This document shows, one piece after another, positions 49,632 through 60,973 of a stretch of 64,000 nt of DNA (its first letter is position 1; each line of letters begins with the position of its first letter). The notes below the pieces were generated by a model. It was given only the letters and a program-made list of their open reading frames with translations. It was not told the DNA's origin and ran no database searches. The stretch spans positions 244,697 to 308,696 of the forward strand of contig VXCM01000907.1 in the NCBI GenBank assembly GCA_014773175.1, in the 5' to 3' direction. Source of the stretch: Lucifuga dentata (lineage: Eukaryota; Chordata; Actinopteri; Ophidiiformes; Bythitidae). A program made the translations under genes and the position numbers.

Positions 49632-51954
49632 CTACTGGAAATAAGCAAAGTATTGGCAATTTAATTAATTTTTCTAGTATTAAATAAAACTATAAAGGAG
49701 TTAAGTAGAAATGACAAGCACTGGATTTCTTAGAAACAGCATAAACATTTATTTGTTAACCATCCAATCCACTTTTCAGTTTCATTTTTAGCAGTAAGTT
49801 TGAAAAAATGTCTGATTATCATAAAAGATAAATTACCAGTAAGGCCAATTACATTGTAGCAAATATAATAATCTAGTGCCTGATATGATTATTGCCAGTG
49901 GATAAGAAAGAAATGAGATTCAGTCACTTTAATACAAAGATTCTGAGACTCCTGAATTCATATTTTCGCAGTGTAGGTGTATGACAGGACAATAAGGAGT
50001 ATGGATGGAGGTAAAGAAAATGAAATAAAAGATAAAGAGGTGGAAGAAAAATAAATATGGAGGCTTTGTTGGCTGTCAACATCCATCTCATCCATCTCCA
50101 AGATAAGAGGTCCAACTACACGATGGGTTTTCCAGCTTTACGGATGAAAGCGGGTGTTGCTACAATGCAATCAGATCAGCCGTGTGTGTCGTTATTGTTG
50201 CCACTATCTGGGATGATTTTCCCACAACCCAGCTGAATGATGCATGCTGCCAGGCTTTGTGGAGCAAACAATAGTACAAGGCTTTGTGTACAAAGGGCTG
50301 ATCCGCTCTGGTTGTGTCCAGAAGCTACTATCGCTGTGACACGATGAGTAAAAGGACAGTTAATATGTTATCTCTTTTCTCTGTAAACTGAGCTACTTCT
50401 TGTCTTTCCTGTGCAATGGAATTTATGCAATGGCAACATCAAGTTGATATTGTGTGAGTTGTTCATTTAGAGCAAACATGTCAGCAAAAGGCAAAGAGAG
50501 TCAATTACAGGGTTTCAAGAGCTTCTCTGAAATCTTCACAGTTTATCTTGTCAGCGTCTGACGTTCAGCATATAACAGATCATCTCCACACTGTTTTTGG
50601 TGTCCATTTTGCTTTGTAATTCATTGGACAGGATTCATAAAACACAGCACCAGACTTTATGTGTCGATAAATGTGTCATGCACAAAGTAAGACCTGTTTC
50701 CTATTATTCTGAAGCAGTAGATCGTTTATATCAATTTATATTGTTCAAAATAATACTTTTCAATTCTCTTACACAGTGTGGGATCCCAGCTGAAAATTAT
50801 GATATTTCCAGTTAGAGGGATCATAACCTTACATTAGGCTGCTGGTACTGAGAGTGAAAATTATAGGGTGATGTGTGTGATTGGTGAATGTAGAAGCAGT
50901 GTTGGTGTACTGTTAATAGAAGATGGATTTTAGGTCTGAGAGGTGCTGAGTGAGGGTGTAATGGGCGGCAGTGGTTTAAAGCCAGAATTTATTATTGAAT
51001 CTTCTGTCAGTTTATTGGAACTGATTCAATACAACATGCGGCTTGTAAAGAAGTGCAATGTGATCCATCAAATAATTTTGGTTAAAGGTGTAAGAGATTG
51101 AGGTATTGAGCATTTGATAGGAGCTGAGCTGTATGTGTGATTTATGTCTCTTTAATCCATTTTGCAATGCTCACTTATTAGGTACGTTCCAGTGTCAAGG
51201 CTGAGAAAAATCTCATAACCAGCGTTCACTTATGCACCAGGCACTACAGTTAATGGAGACAGAACCATTAACTCCATTAAGCAATACACAGCATACAATG
51301 TCACAATCCTTTATGCCATAATTCAAAGCAAACTATCAGAGGTTCAGGTCATTTTGAGTCATATTAGCAATGTGTAAATGAGTGCTAGAGCAGACATTAG
51401 GCAATGTTCATTGTCATAAATCTAATGCACCATCAAACAGGCAGCCACATTCATAACATACCCACTCAAGGTCAACCTGAAACCTGCTAAAACTTAATGG
51501 GGACCCATCATGGATAGATTATCAAGTGAGCTAACCAGGCACATGCCCAAGGGATGAAGAGCCCCTAGGCCAGAGCCTGATGCATGATGATGCTGTCACT
51601 AACTTCACTGTTGCGAAAGTTTGGACAGAAGGGCAGAGGCAGCGGTTTTAAAGGCGTCCATGCCCAAATTGATTGTCTAATAATCTACCTGTGGAATCCA
51701 CATTGTCCTGGTCAGTTTAGCTCTTAAACATTGAGACAGCTCTGATCACTGTCAAACTCTTTAGACTATTTTTAGATATGTTTGAAGCACAAGTGGATAC
51801 CTTTTGCTAATTGCTTTTATTGCTTTTGAAGCATTTTGCATGCTGCTTTTGAGCACTTCATATTTTATCCACTTGTGTTGAGCATTTCTGGAGGAGCGCC
51901 CTGAGCGCTTCATATTGATAAAAAAAAATCAACTGAGCAAAAGAAATGCTCTAC
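48614..51954. other. Non-coding DNA downstream of the gene
   Basis: No exon recognised. Contains a purine-rich stretch at 49300-49490 and an A34 run at 49595-49628. Confidence 0.5.
49595..49628. repeat. Poly(A) run
   Basis: 34 consecutive A, the longest homopolymer in the window. Length may be affected by sequencing error. Confidence 0.9.
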
Positions 51955-52188
51955 ATTCTCAGTTTTCAATCCTGGTCCTCAGGATCCACCCCACTGCATA
52001 TTTTCCATCTCCCTCTGCTCAAACTACTCCAGTTTTAGCTAATCAGGTGATTTAAGCTAATCGAGATCTGGGAGGCACCAACACTTGGTGAACACACCTG
52101 CTTTAGTTAGGTGTTGGTAGAGCAGGGAGAAGATGGAAAATATGCAGTCTTGTGAATCCTGAGGACCAAAATCAAAAACTTAGAATCT
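51955..52188. mobile_element. Foldback (inverted-repeat) element of about 234 bp
   Basis: The arms at 51955-52020 and 52120-52188 are inverted copies about 65 bp long: GGTCCTCAGGATCCACC on the left against GGTCCTCAGGATTCACA on the opposite strand at right, then ACTGCATATTTTCCATCT in both. The loop is about 100 bp. The family is common in fish by memory. No clear target duplication was found. Confidence 0.75.
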
Positions 52189-55100
52189 ACACCACCTGCT
52201 TTTTCTTAGAGTGGCAAGTATTCCCAACTGAACTGTCCACAACAAAGATAAAGCAACTGGATATTATACTGGATATCATACTGGATCTAACGAAGAGAAT
52301 CTAGCAAGAGATTAACAAAAACTATCAGGCTTAGAAGAAGGTTGATGTAGGCAACTTAAGAGTTTCAGGTGAGTTTCTAGATTTATGTCACTACTGTGTT
52401 TTGGACTGGCTGAAAGCAGTTAGATCATTATCATGCTTAGCCTGCTGACTGACAGCTGATTATATGTTGCCTAGTAACAACAAGATGCCTTTACATCCAA
52501 AAATGGATCAGGATCAGAGCCGCAGGGGGGAAAAGAATCACTTTGCTTTGTGGTATCTGGTTTGATTGCAGCCTTAGACACCTTTTTCCACGTTAATATA
52601 ATCCTATAGGTTATATAGACTCTATATAAAGAGCTGTTCTCATCCAACTTCAGACGTAGACCTCAATTACAACTAAACAAACCCAAATAAAAACAACAGA
52701 TGCTGCATAGGAAATAAAATGCATGCTGATGAAAGCAGCATAGAGACATTTCCATAAGCCTATAAGACTGCATAGCCCAGTACATTTTATTATTACTATG
52801 CCACACTGTTGGCTAAATATAACAAACTGGTGATAATAGTTTTTCCTTTGGACTCTTCAACTTAAATATGTTAGATAATGTCATATTAAGAAAGGTCAGT
52901 GACAAGCATGATACATGGTTTACATTTAACAGAATTATATGCATGTGAAAAAGTGAAATTCTCACTTGAGTGGATTTAGTGTTAAGAGTCTTACATCTTC
53001 ATATATTAATACCTTCACTTTGAGTGGGAAGTAAATAAACTTACTTATGCAGCACTTTTCAATGCAAAATTATATGGGCCGATGCTAAATGCTGACTTGG
53101 TCTACAGAAGGTTATTCTGGTGTTTTCTGGTGTGTGTAAAGCTAGTGTGGGGAGTGCTGCGCTCTCAGGATTTCTCTACCATCTGCCTTGTAGGGACAAA
53201 AGAGCATTCATCCATCCATCCATTTATCTATAAGAGCCACATCATGGGCTCCTTCACATATTAAATAGGCCAAAATAAATCAATATCTTACAAGTAGGAG
53301 AGATCAAGTCTCTGTGTGTGAGTGCACATGCATGTATATGTTCATGCATGCAAGTGTGTGTGCTTTCTCTGATGGATGTGAAGAAGACAGCTGCTTCATT
53401 TCCTGTACTGACATCATTTGAATGTCGACGTTTAATGACAAGAAAAGCAACTTTGCAGACCTTGAGGCACAAAGGCTGATGAAAGTGTTGTCATACATGT
53501 TCAGGTGGTAAAGCTTTTCCAACTTTCTAATATGGGTATATGAGCAGTCAAATGTTTACATAATGTTTGAATGTGTAATCTTTAAAGCCTAAAAGTGTGA
53601 TCTGATGAGTTTTTCATTTCGAAATGAGAGAACTAAGATGGAATACAAAGCCAATGCGAAAGTGAACATCTCTCTTGCCAGGCTCCAAGTTACTCTATTT
53701 ATACCTCATTGTTGAACTGTCATATTTTTAGAAATGTTGGCTCTTGCACATTCGGTTGCCTTTGCTGTCAACAGAATTGTGTCTGCTGATAACAGATCAA
53801 CTAACATAGTGGGCTGCTGACAGCTTCATCACGAAAACATGTCATTATAGTTCTATTTGAAGGTCTTGGATATTGGACCGTATTACTGTCCCACATAATT
53901 TGTTCCAGAAGTTTCTACTGTTCCATCCAAACACTTAATACCAAATTTTAAAGGTGCCAAAACAATAAAAATAAGCCAGTCGTCATTTGTACAGCATTTT
54001 TAGCAGTTGGCTGCAACCGTTTCCAGCACCTCATTAGTTCAAACTATAAAATAAATCCTCTAAAGCAGTTTACATCACGCACACAAATGCACGCTATATA
54101 TACATGCACAAAGACATACTGTTTGCATAAGCTGTAGGGAGGTCTCATTAAGTATAAGACATTAATAGTGCAACACATTGTAATATTTAAAGTGTTAATT
54201 AAAGTGCCACGCGGGAACAGAATCTAACATGCTTCATTGACTTTGTGCAAAATCACCTTTAATGCTCTAAGTCAGCAGTGCTGCGGTTGGTGAATGACTT
54301 TGGTTTGTGTGGAAGAACATTATTGTGATAAATCTGATGTTAGATTTACACTTTGTTATCAGACCCTGTTAGCTAAGCTACAAGGCTGTGACTATTTGTG
54401 TAACACTCTGTTGGATTAATAGAGGATGCTCATTAACACAAGCACCATAATTAATTGCGCTATGCATGGCCTGGTTGGCAAACAAACACACTATCACCCA
54501 GATAAGTATAGCCATGTCTTGGGTAATAAATCATGTTAGATGTATACTGGTCAAATAGCAGGTTTTTAACTCTTCCTGTCAGTGTGCATGTGAAATATTT
54601 TACACATAAGATTCTTCTTTTCAAAGCACCACCACTGTTCAACTTTACAAAAATGACAACACAGTTTTCTGAAGTGACAGTTGAAAAAACAAGACTACAA
54701 AAACTAAGCACTGAATATAGAGAATGACCCATATAACCTAGAAGCTAGCCTGAGTTCTAATCATGCTGATGCACAAAATGAGAACATTCAGCGGAATATT
54801 CCCTCATAAAGAAATGTGACCATGTTTAGCGTCTCAATCCCATTGGCGACAACAAGAGGCTGAAAAGTTTATTACACTACACAACATGTAATGGTAATGA
54901 ACAGTATACTGACATTTTTGCGATAAAAGCCTTGCCAGGTAGGACTGAAAATTCTACAGTTGCCTGAGGTTAATACCAGAGTGTAAGCCATAGGGACATT
55001 AAAATCATTTTTTTGTACTAGGCAATCTTTTTTGCATGATGGTGGAAGTTCTGACCTGCTAGTAACTGTGACTAGGATCTAGTGGTGACAGATGAAAGGT

Positions 55101-57181
55101 CAGAGGGTCACCGTTTTAAATCATTTGCTAGTAAACATGACTGTCAGAACCAAATTTCCTAACAATATGGCCAGTAGTTCCTCGAAACATCTTTCTCTGT
55201 GCCAAAGACGGACAGACAAACTCAAATGGCATTAGAAATACATTTAGACACAACAATACAGTTGAAGATGCTTGAACTGCTTTGCACAATTTGAAATTTG
55301 AATGGTGAATGAATGAATGGTGTCAAGTAAAGACTTCAGTGGGCTTCGTCTTTCCTCTAAATAGACAGCAGAAGTGCACTTTAACTGTCTGCAACAGGTT
55401 TGGGAGGAAAAAGGGCCATCTTACTGTCTAAGTCAATATCACAACTTGGAGGGATTTTGTATCTCTACATTGTGTTCCAGTGTTTAAAATATGCAGTAAT
55501 TACATTCAACAAATCATTTTACCTGATACATGATTCATTAGTGAGCTTACACACTCATATTGTACTCACTGTTGTAGAGTTGGCACAAAAGTGCCCTAAA
55601 ATAGACCATGTATCTTTTCTCCCGGGCAGCAAGACAGCAACATTAAATTTAAGTCTAGCCAGTGATTACAAAGTGTGAAGCCTGAAAGCCAACAAAGAAG
55701 CTGCAGACAGTCTGACTACAGAGCTCTGGAAACAGCGTGTTCTTTATGTGGATACCTGTTAAGTGCTGCCAAGGAGGCCACTAGTGATTTTAACTGTGGG
55801 AAACACAAGGACCTGCCAATAAGGCTGTCCAGTGATTATGGTATATGAAGCCGAAAAGCTCAGTATGTAGCTCTGAGGAGAGCATGGAGGCCTTTGTTAG
55901 GTTGACGAGGTGAGTACTGTTGAGACTAAGAGACACTCAACTCCCCAAGCATCAGACTAAGGTCAGCAGCTGAGGGCAGACAGGTGGAAGGCAGACATTT
56001 GAATTACTTCTTCATGCGTAGAGCTCATTAGTCAAGCAGATTCACTAACCTGTGATACAGCTTTATGAAATGATATATTAAGATGTGACTTATTAATAGA
56101 AAAGGTACACATACAGTATTTCTATCATATTTCATTTTAATCCAAACATGAAGATTTTACTTGTCAGTGCAATGTGTGTGGGAATACTTTTCTCCTGCCT
56201 GACAGCACAGACTGAATAATATATGCCCTAATTAAATATCAGACATAGAACACCAGTGGGGATAGAAAGTAACTTGGTGTAACTGAGGAGCTCTTTCTTC
56301 ATGTACTTGTACTTTTTATGTAAGCTCTACAAATAGTATTTCTGCTGTCAACTGTTCTAGATTTTTGATGAAGCCTCTTTCCTTTCATCTTTGCCCTTTC
56401 ATTCATCTGCTGCTAAATTTATCTTCATTGTAGATTTTCATTCATAATTTTCCAAGTTCTCCACTATTTCCATTTTCCAAAAAAGCCAAAGCCTTTATAT
56501 TTCTGATGTTACCATTTCTGTCCAAACAACGTTCTTCCTGAATTCTAAGAATCAATTGGTTGTTGGATGGTGAACTTTAAAATAGAATAGTGAACCATAT
56601 CAACCATAATCTTCTCTGAGATTCAACCAAGGAAGTTTATAATTCACTTGCTGTCTCCTCAACGCCATTAGCATCCAAGTGTTTATACTATTTGCTGTCT
56701 TCAAGGGCTAGCATTTTATGAAGGTTCTATGCTTTAAATTCACCATCCTTACATTTTTGACCATCTAAATTTGAGTTAAATTCACACAATTAACTAAAGA
56801 AAAGTCTTCTTTAGACTGCGATTCTCGGGCTGTCATAGACAGAAGTTAACTGTGAGAAAATCATGACGAAAGCTTTGTTCATCAACCCAGAACTGTGGTT
56901 TTAGATCGCAGTATAAAACACATCCACAGACATCCAATTTAGTACTCCTATGGCCCAAGAGATCCTGCGACAAATTTAGCACCAAAATCTTAAAATCAAA
57001 CTCCTGTTTGGACCCACGTTTATCAACCAGCGTAGATGGATGACAAGTTGATGGCTCGTTTCTACCAGCACAGTTTCTTTCCTGCTTGTTGTAGTGCTAC
57101 AACTCACCAGGCAATTATCACACAATCTGACATGCATCACATATGATATCATACAGTCTGACACAGATACCCTGCAGATAC
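52189..57181. other. Gene-poor non-coding DNA
   Basis: No exon recognised in 5 kb. A segment at 54995-55230 resembles a dispersed fish repeat (listed separately). Confidence 0.5.
54995..55230 (+). repeat. Probable dispersed fish repeat fragment
   Basis: GAAAGGTCAGAGGGTCACC, then ACCAAATTTCCTAACAATAT and CCAGTAGTTCCTCG, then CAAAGACGGACAGACAAA follow the word order of a repeat I remember from fish genomes. It may be the downstream part of the family seen at 14035-14215. Boundaries are not visible. Confidence 0.35.
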
Positions 57182-57225
57182 CTATATGTTCATTGCAGGT
57201 CACATGACATGCAATGAACATATAG
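57182..57225. repeat. Perfect 16-bp stem hairpin with 12-nt loop
   Basis: CTATATGTTCATTGCA at 57182-57197 is exactly complementary to TGCAATGAACATATAG at 57210-57225. Flanking bases do not extend the stem, so it is shorter than a typical pre-miRNA. Confidence 0.9.
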
Positions 57226-58698
57226 AAACGCTGTTATCACACTGTATGCAGGAGGCATTAGTCAGAGTATTCAAAGATTTCTGTAATGACAGCTTTGAAT
57301 CTTGCTTTTGGACATGAGAGCAAGGAGAAAGTGCTGTGCCATGATTACTTTGAGAAAGAAGTGAAATCCATTCAGCGATGAGAAGGTATTACCAGGCATA
57401 AAAGAAAAAGCCTAGAAGGAAAAAGATATTTTCCACAGAATATTCCAAGTGTAAAATGTTCCGTAAAATCACAGGGACATCCAAGCAAAAAAAGAAAAAA
57501 AAAATCTTAGAATTGAAAGTGGAAAATGAACCAAACCTTTGAAAACTAAAACTATTTGTCTTGCTGAAGTTTTAACTGTATAAAAATGGTAACAATAGAA
57601 ACAAGTAAAGCAGACAAGCATGCTACTATTTTCTGTCACTTTACATCAGAAAAAAAAAAAAAATGACATTATGTTTCCCCTGGAAAACAGGCTACATTTA
57701 GCTGTATTTTATACAGCTCAGCCATCATTTTCACCAATTAAGTTCATTCCACTTAGTGATTACACTGGAGAGGGTAACAGTATAACAGGAACCATTTCAT
57801 TCTAGCAAAGCAACTCGAAGCGCCTCTAACATGTGATGCTTCTTGCTGCCAGTGGGTGACAAATTGGACATAATAGCTCTGACTATTAGGATACTGTGGC
57901 AGGACTCTCACTTTCATCCATCCAATGTAATTGGCTTAGTCATTACACAAATGCGATCTACTAGAGGAGAGAGATGCATCTGCACAAAATCCAGCCAATC
58001 ACGTTTAATGTATTCACTGATTAGGGCCATACTCTAAAGAGACAGGAATGAATGGGATGGGATTTCTGTAGACAGAAGTAGTATTCTAGCAAGGCCCAAC
58101 CTCATGATCTCCATCTGAATGCCCAGGTTGCTGCTGTGACATCACTGTCACGACTCTGACTCCATTTCAAGCCTTTGGTGAAAAACTCCCTATCTTTCTG
58201 CTCCAGCAAATCTACTCCTTTCAACTACTGTGAGAGCCTAATGCACCATGCCACCCAGAGAATAGCCTCCTCTTAAACATCTCTCTAGAAATAGCCTTCC
58301 ACTTAATCTATCCAAGAATTTGTATATTTATTTCAGATAGATCTGCTCCAACCAATTAAATTACGTCAAAGGCAGTGAAAAAGCAATGCACATATACACT
58401 CCTGTTGACGCCAAACACACATACATACACAAACACTCAGGTATATGTACATATACAATGTATGTTGGAATCTTCTTTCCAACATGTAGACTTGTACAAA
58501 TAAAATATCAATTGCTGAAATATTTTCACATTGTAAAAATCACTTTCCTTGGTAAAAATAAGTTCATTTCTGAGTACTTAAGTTTTGGACAGGAAGGGAC
58601 ATTTGCAGATGACTTCACTTTTTTCACCATTGCTCATGTAATATTGAAACTTTAATATGCTTCCTGTTTCAGATATGACAGCTGTTTATGATATAATT
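57226..58698. other. Gene-poor non-coding DNA
   Basis: No exon or mobile element recognised. A-runs occur at 57489-57503 and 57650-57662. Confidence 0.5.
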
Positions 58699-58702
58699 TT
58701 AA

Positions 58703-58997
58703 AGGGGGACCTCTCAAATTCAGATAATTTTGGGGAGCATTATTCAGCATGTGAAAACATCTTTATGAAGGCTTTTATGGCTGAAGAGGGAGATGTCTAA
58801 AGTCTGGAAAATGACTTCAATGATGCCATAGAGGTCTCTACTGATGCTAAAGGCTACAAGTGAGAAAGAAATGTAATCGTTAGCATCAATAAAAGAGAAA
58901 ATTACCTCCATGATGTTATGTAGGTCAATTTTCCAGATTTTAAACAGCTCCCTCTTCAGCCACAAAATTTTATATGTAACATCGATGGAGTCCCTCT
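58703..58997. mobile_element. TTAA-flanked foldback element
   Basis: The 295-bp body lies between TTAA at 58699-58702 and TTAA at 58998-59001. The two arms are inverted copies meeting near 58858: GGCTGAAGAGGGAGATGT and TCTGGAAAATGACTTC on the left match GGCTGAAGAGGGAGCTGT and TCTGGAAAATTGACCT read on the opposite strand of the right. The ends AGGGGGACCTC and AGAGGGACTCC also pair. The left arm has about 40 extra bases. No coding capacity. Confidence 0.75.
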
Positions 58998-59001
58998 TTA
59001 A

Positions 59002-59476
59002 ATGAAAAACCTGGGCATTCACCATTGTGCAAATTGTTACCTTAATCCTGCTTTGTAGTTCCCAGTATATTCCAGAACCTGCCATAGAAAAGTAGGACAT
59101 ATTTTTTGCTATGTTGTACAGAAAATGGAACGCGGTAAGATGAACAGTGCAGTGTATAGCATTTGGCAGCGGGTGACAAATACATTACTGTTTGCGCACG
59201 GCAGCAAACAATCCAAGTACTGCTTTGGAGAGTGAGCTGTCACAGTGCCCGCACCCAGACAGCATCACAACATAAATATCAATAAAAAACAGAAAGCCAG
59301 ATGTCCTCCGGGAGGTTGTGGCAAGGTACATGAATTAGAAATGTTACCAATAAGTTTGGAAAGGGGGNGAATGGGTCTGCGACATGGTTCTCAATTCATT
59401 CCTGCCCAAAATAAATTTTACCTTGAGGGAGATAATGTCAAATGATAGAACACTCCAAGACTTATCAGCTATAAAA
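59002..59476. other. Non-coding spacer
   Basis: Nothing recognised; a single N in a G-run lies at 59368. Confidence 0.4.
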
Positions 59477-59491
59477 TGACATCCATCTATC

Positions 59492-60959
59492 TTCTTCTTC
59501 TTCTTCTTCTTTTCCTTTCGGCTTTTCCCTTCAGGGGTCACCACAGAGAATCATCTGCCTCCATCTAACCCTATCCTCTGCCTCCTCTTCTCTCACACCA
59601 ACTAACTTCATGTCCTCTTTCACTACATCCATAAATCTCCTCTTTGGTCTTCCTCTAGGCCTCCTGCCTGGCAGTTCCAACCTCAGCATCCTTCTACCGA
59701 TATGTTCACTATCCCTCCTCTGTACATGTCCAAACCATCTCAGTCTGGCCTCTCTGACTTTATCTCCAAAACATCTAACATGCGCTGTCCCTCTGATGTA
59801 CTCGTTCCTGATCCTATCCATCCTCGTCACTCCCAAAGAGAACCTCAGCATTTTAGTCTCTGCTACCTCTAGCTCTGCCTCCTGTCTTTTCCTCAGTGCC
59901 ACTGTCTCTAAGCCATACAACATCGCTGGTCTCACCACCGTTTTGTACACCTTTCCTTTCATTCTTGCCGAGACTCTTTTGTCACACATCACACCTGACA
60001 CTTTTCTCCACCCATTCCAACCTGCTTGCACACGTTTCTTCACCTCTTTTCCACACTCTCCATTGCTCTGGACTGTGGACCCTAAGTACTTAAAATCCTC
60101 CACCTTCTTTATCTCTATTCCCTGTAACCTCACCATTCCACTTGAGTCCCTCTCATTCACAGCCATGTATTCTGTCTTGCTGCGGCTAACCTTCATTCCT
60201 CTCCTTTCCAGGGCATATCTCCACCTCTCTAGGTTTTCCTCCACCTGCTCCCTGCTCTCACTACAGATCACAATGTCATCTGCAAACATCATAGTCCAAG
60301 GGGATTCTTGTCTAACCTCATCTGTCAGCCTGTCCATCACTACAGCAAACAAGAAGGGGCTCAGAGCTGATCCTTGGTGTAGTCCCACTTCCACCTTGAA
60401 CTCCTCTGTCACACCTACGGCACACCTCACCACTGTCTTACAGCTCTCATACATGTCCTGCACCACTCTAACATACTTCTCTGCCACTCCAGACTTCCTC
60501 ATACAACACCACAGTTCCTCTCTCGGCACCCTGTCATATGCTTTCTCTAGATCTACAAAGGCACAATGCAGCTCCCTCTGACCTTCTCTGTACTTCTCTA
60601 TCAACATCCTCAAAGCAAATACTGCATCTGTAGTACTCTTCCTTGGCATGAAACCATACTGCTGCTCAGAAATGCTGACTTCTGCCCTTAGTCTAGCTTC
60701 CACTACTCTTTCCCATAACTTCATTGTGTGGCTCATCAACTTTATTCCTCTGTAGTTGCCACAGCTCTGCACGTCTCCCTTGTTCTTAAAAATCGGCACC
60801 AGCACACTTCTCCTCCATTCCTCAGGCATCCTCTCACTCTCTAAGATCTCGTTGAACAACCTAGTCAAAAACTCTACTGCCACCTCTCCTAGACACTTCC
60901 ATACCTCTACAGGTATATCATCAGGACCAACTGCCTTTCCACTCTTCATCCTCTTCAGT
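59492..60959 (-). mobile_element. 5'-truncated RTE-clade LINE
   Basis: The element reads on the - strand and ends in an (AAG)n-type tail, visible on the + strand as CTT repeats from 59492 to about 59510, only about 20 bases beyond its stop codon. It is flanked by TGACATCCATCTATC (59477-59491) and TGACAACCATCTATC (60959-60973), a 15-bp target duplication with one mismatch. The apurinic endonuclease domain and 5' end are missing, so this is a dead-on-arrival insertion. A short 3' UTR with tandem tail is typical of RTE LINEs. Confidence 0.88.
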
Positions 60960-60964
60960 GACAA
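59531..60964 (-). CDS. RTE LINE reverse transcriptase, C-terminal 477 codons, 5'-truncated
   Basis: The frame is open with no stop or frameshift from the truncation point to TGA at 59533-59531. The conventional first codon is a TTG inside the flanking duplication, so the true protein start is lost. In order: MKSGKAVGPDDIPVEVWK (about residues 6-23), KNKGDVQSCGNYRGIKL (60-76), QYGFMPRKSTTDA (102-114), motif A FVDLEKAYDRVPRE (136-149), motif B LHQGSALSPFLFAV (195-208), motif C MMFADD with the catalytic Asp pair (225-230), and YLGSTVQSNGE (293-303). The C-terminal region has RWFGHVQRRD (409-418), LPGRRPRGRPKRRF (431-444) and ends RVRWRQMILCGDP. The catalytic residues are present, but the upstream endonuclease is not. 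Confidence 0.93.
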   Translation of the reverse strand: MSLKRMKSGKAVGPDDIPVEVWKCLGEVAVEFLTRLFNEILESERMPEEWRRSVLVPIFKNKGDVQSCGNYRGIKLMSHTMKLWERVVEARLRAEVSISEQQYGFMPRKSTTDAVFALRMLIEKYREGQRELHCAFVDLEKAYDRVPREELWCCMRKSGVAEKYVRVVQDMYESCKTVVRCAVGVTEEFKVEVGLHQGSALSPFLFAVVMDRLTDEVRQESPWTMMFADDIVICSESREQVEENLERWRYALERRGMKVSRSKTEYMAVNERDSSGMVRLQGIEIKKVEDFKYLGSTVQSNGECGKEVKKRVQAGWNGWRKVSGVMCDKRVSARMKGKVYKTVVRPAMLYGLETVALRKRQEAELEVAETKMLRFSLGVTRMDRIRNEYIRGTAHVRCFGDKVREARLRWFGHVQRRDSEHIGRRMLRLELPGRRPRGRPKRRFMDVVKEDMKLVGVREEEAEDRVRWRQMILCGDP

Positions 60965-60973
60965 CCATCTATC

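Noticed and set aside
59610..60581. 323-codon + strand ORF
   Set aside because: It is antisense to the RTE reverse transcriptase frame, Ser/Leu/Thr-rich, as expected of a shadow.
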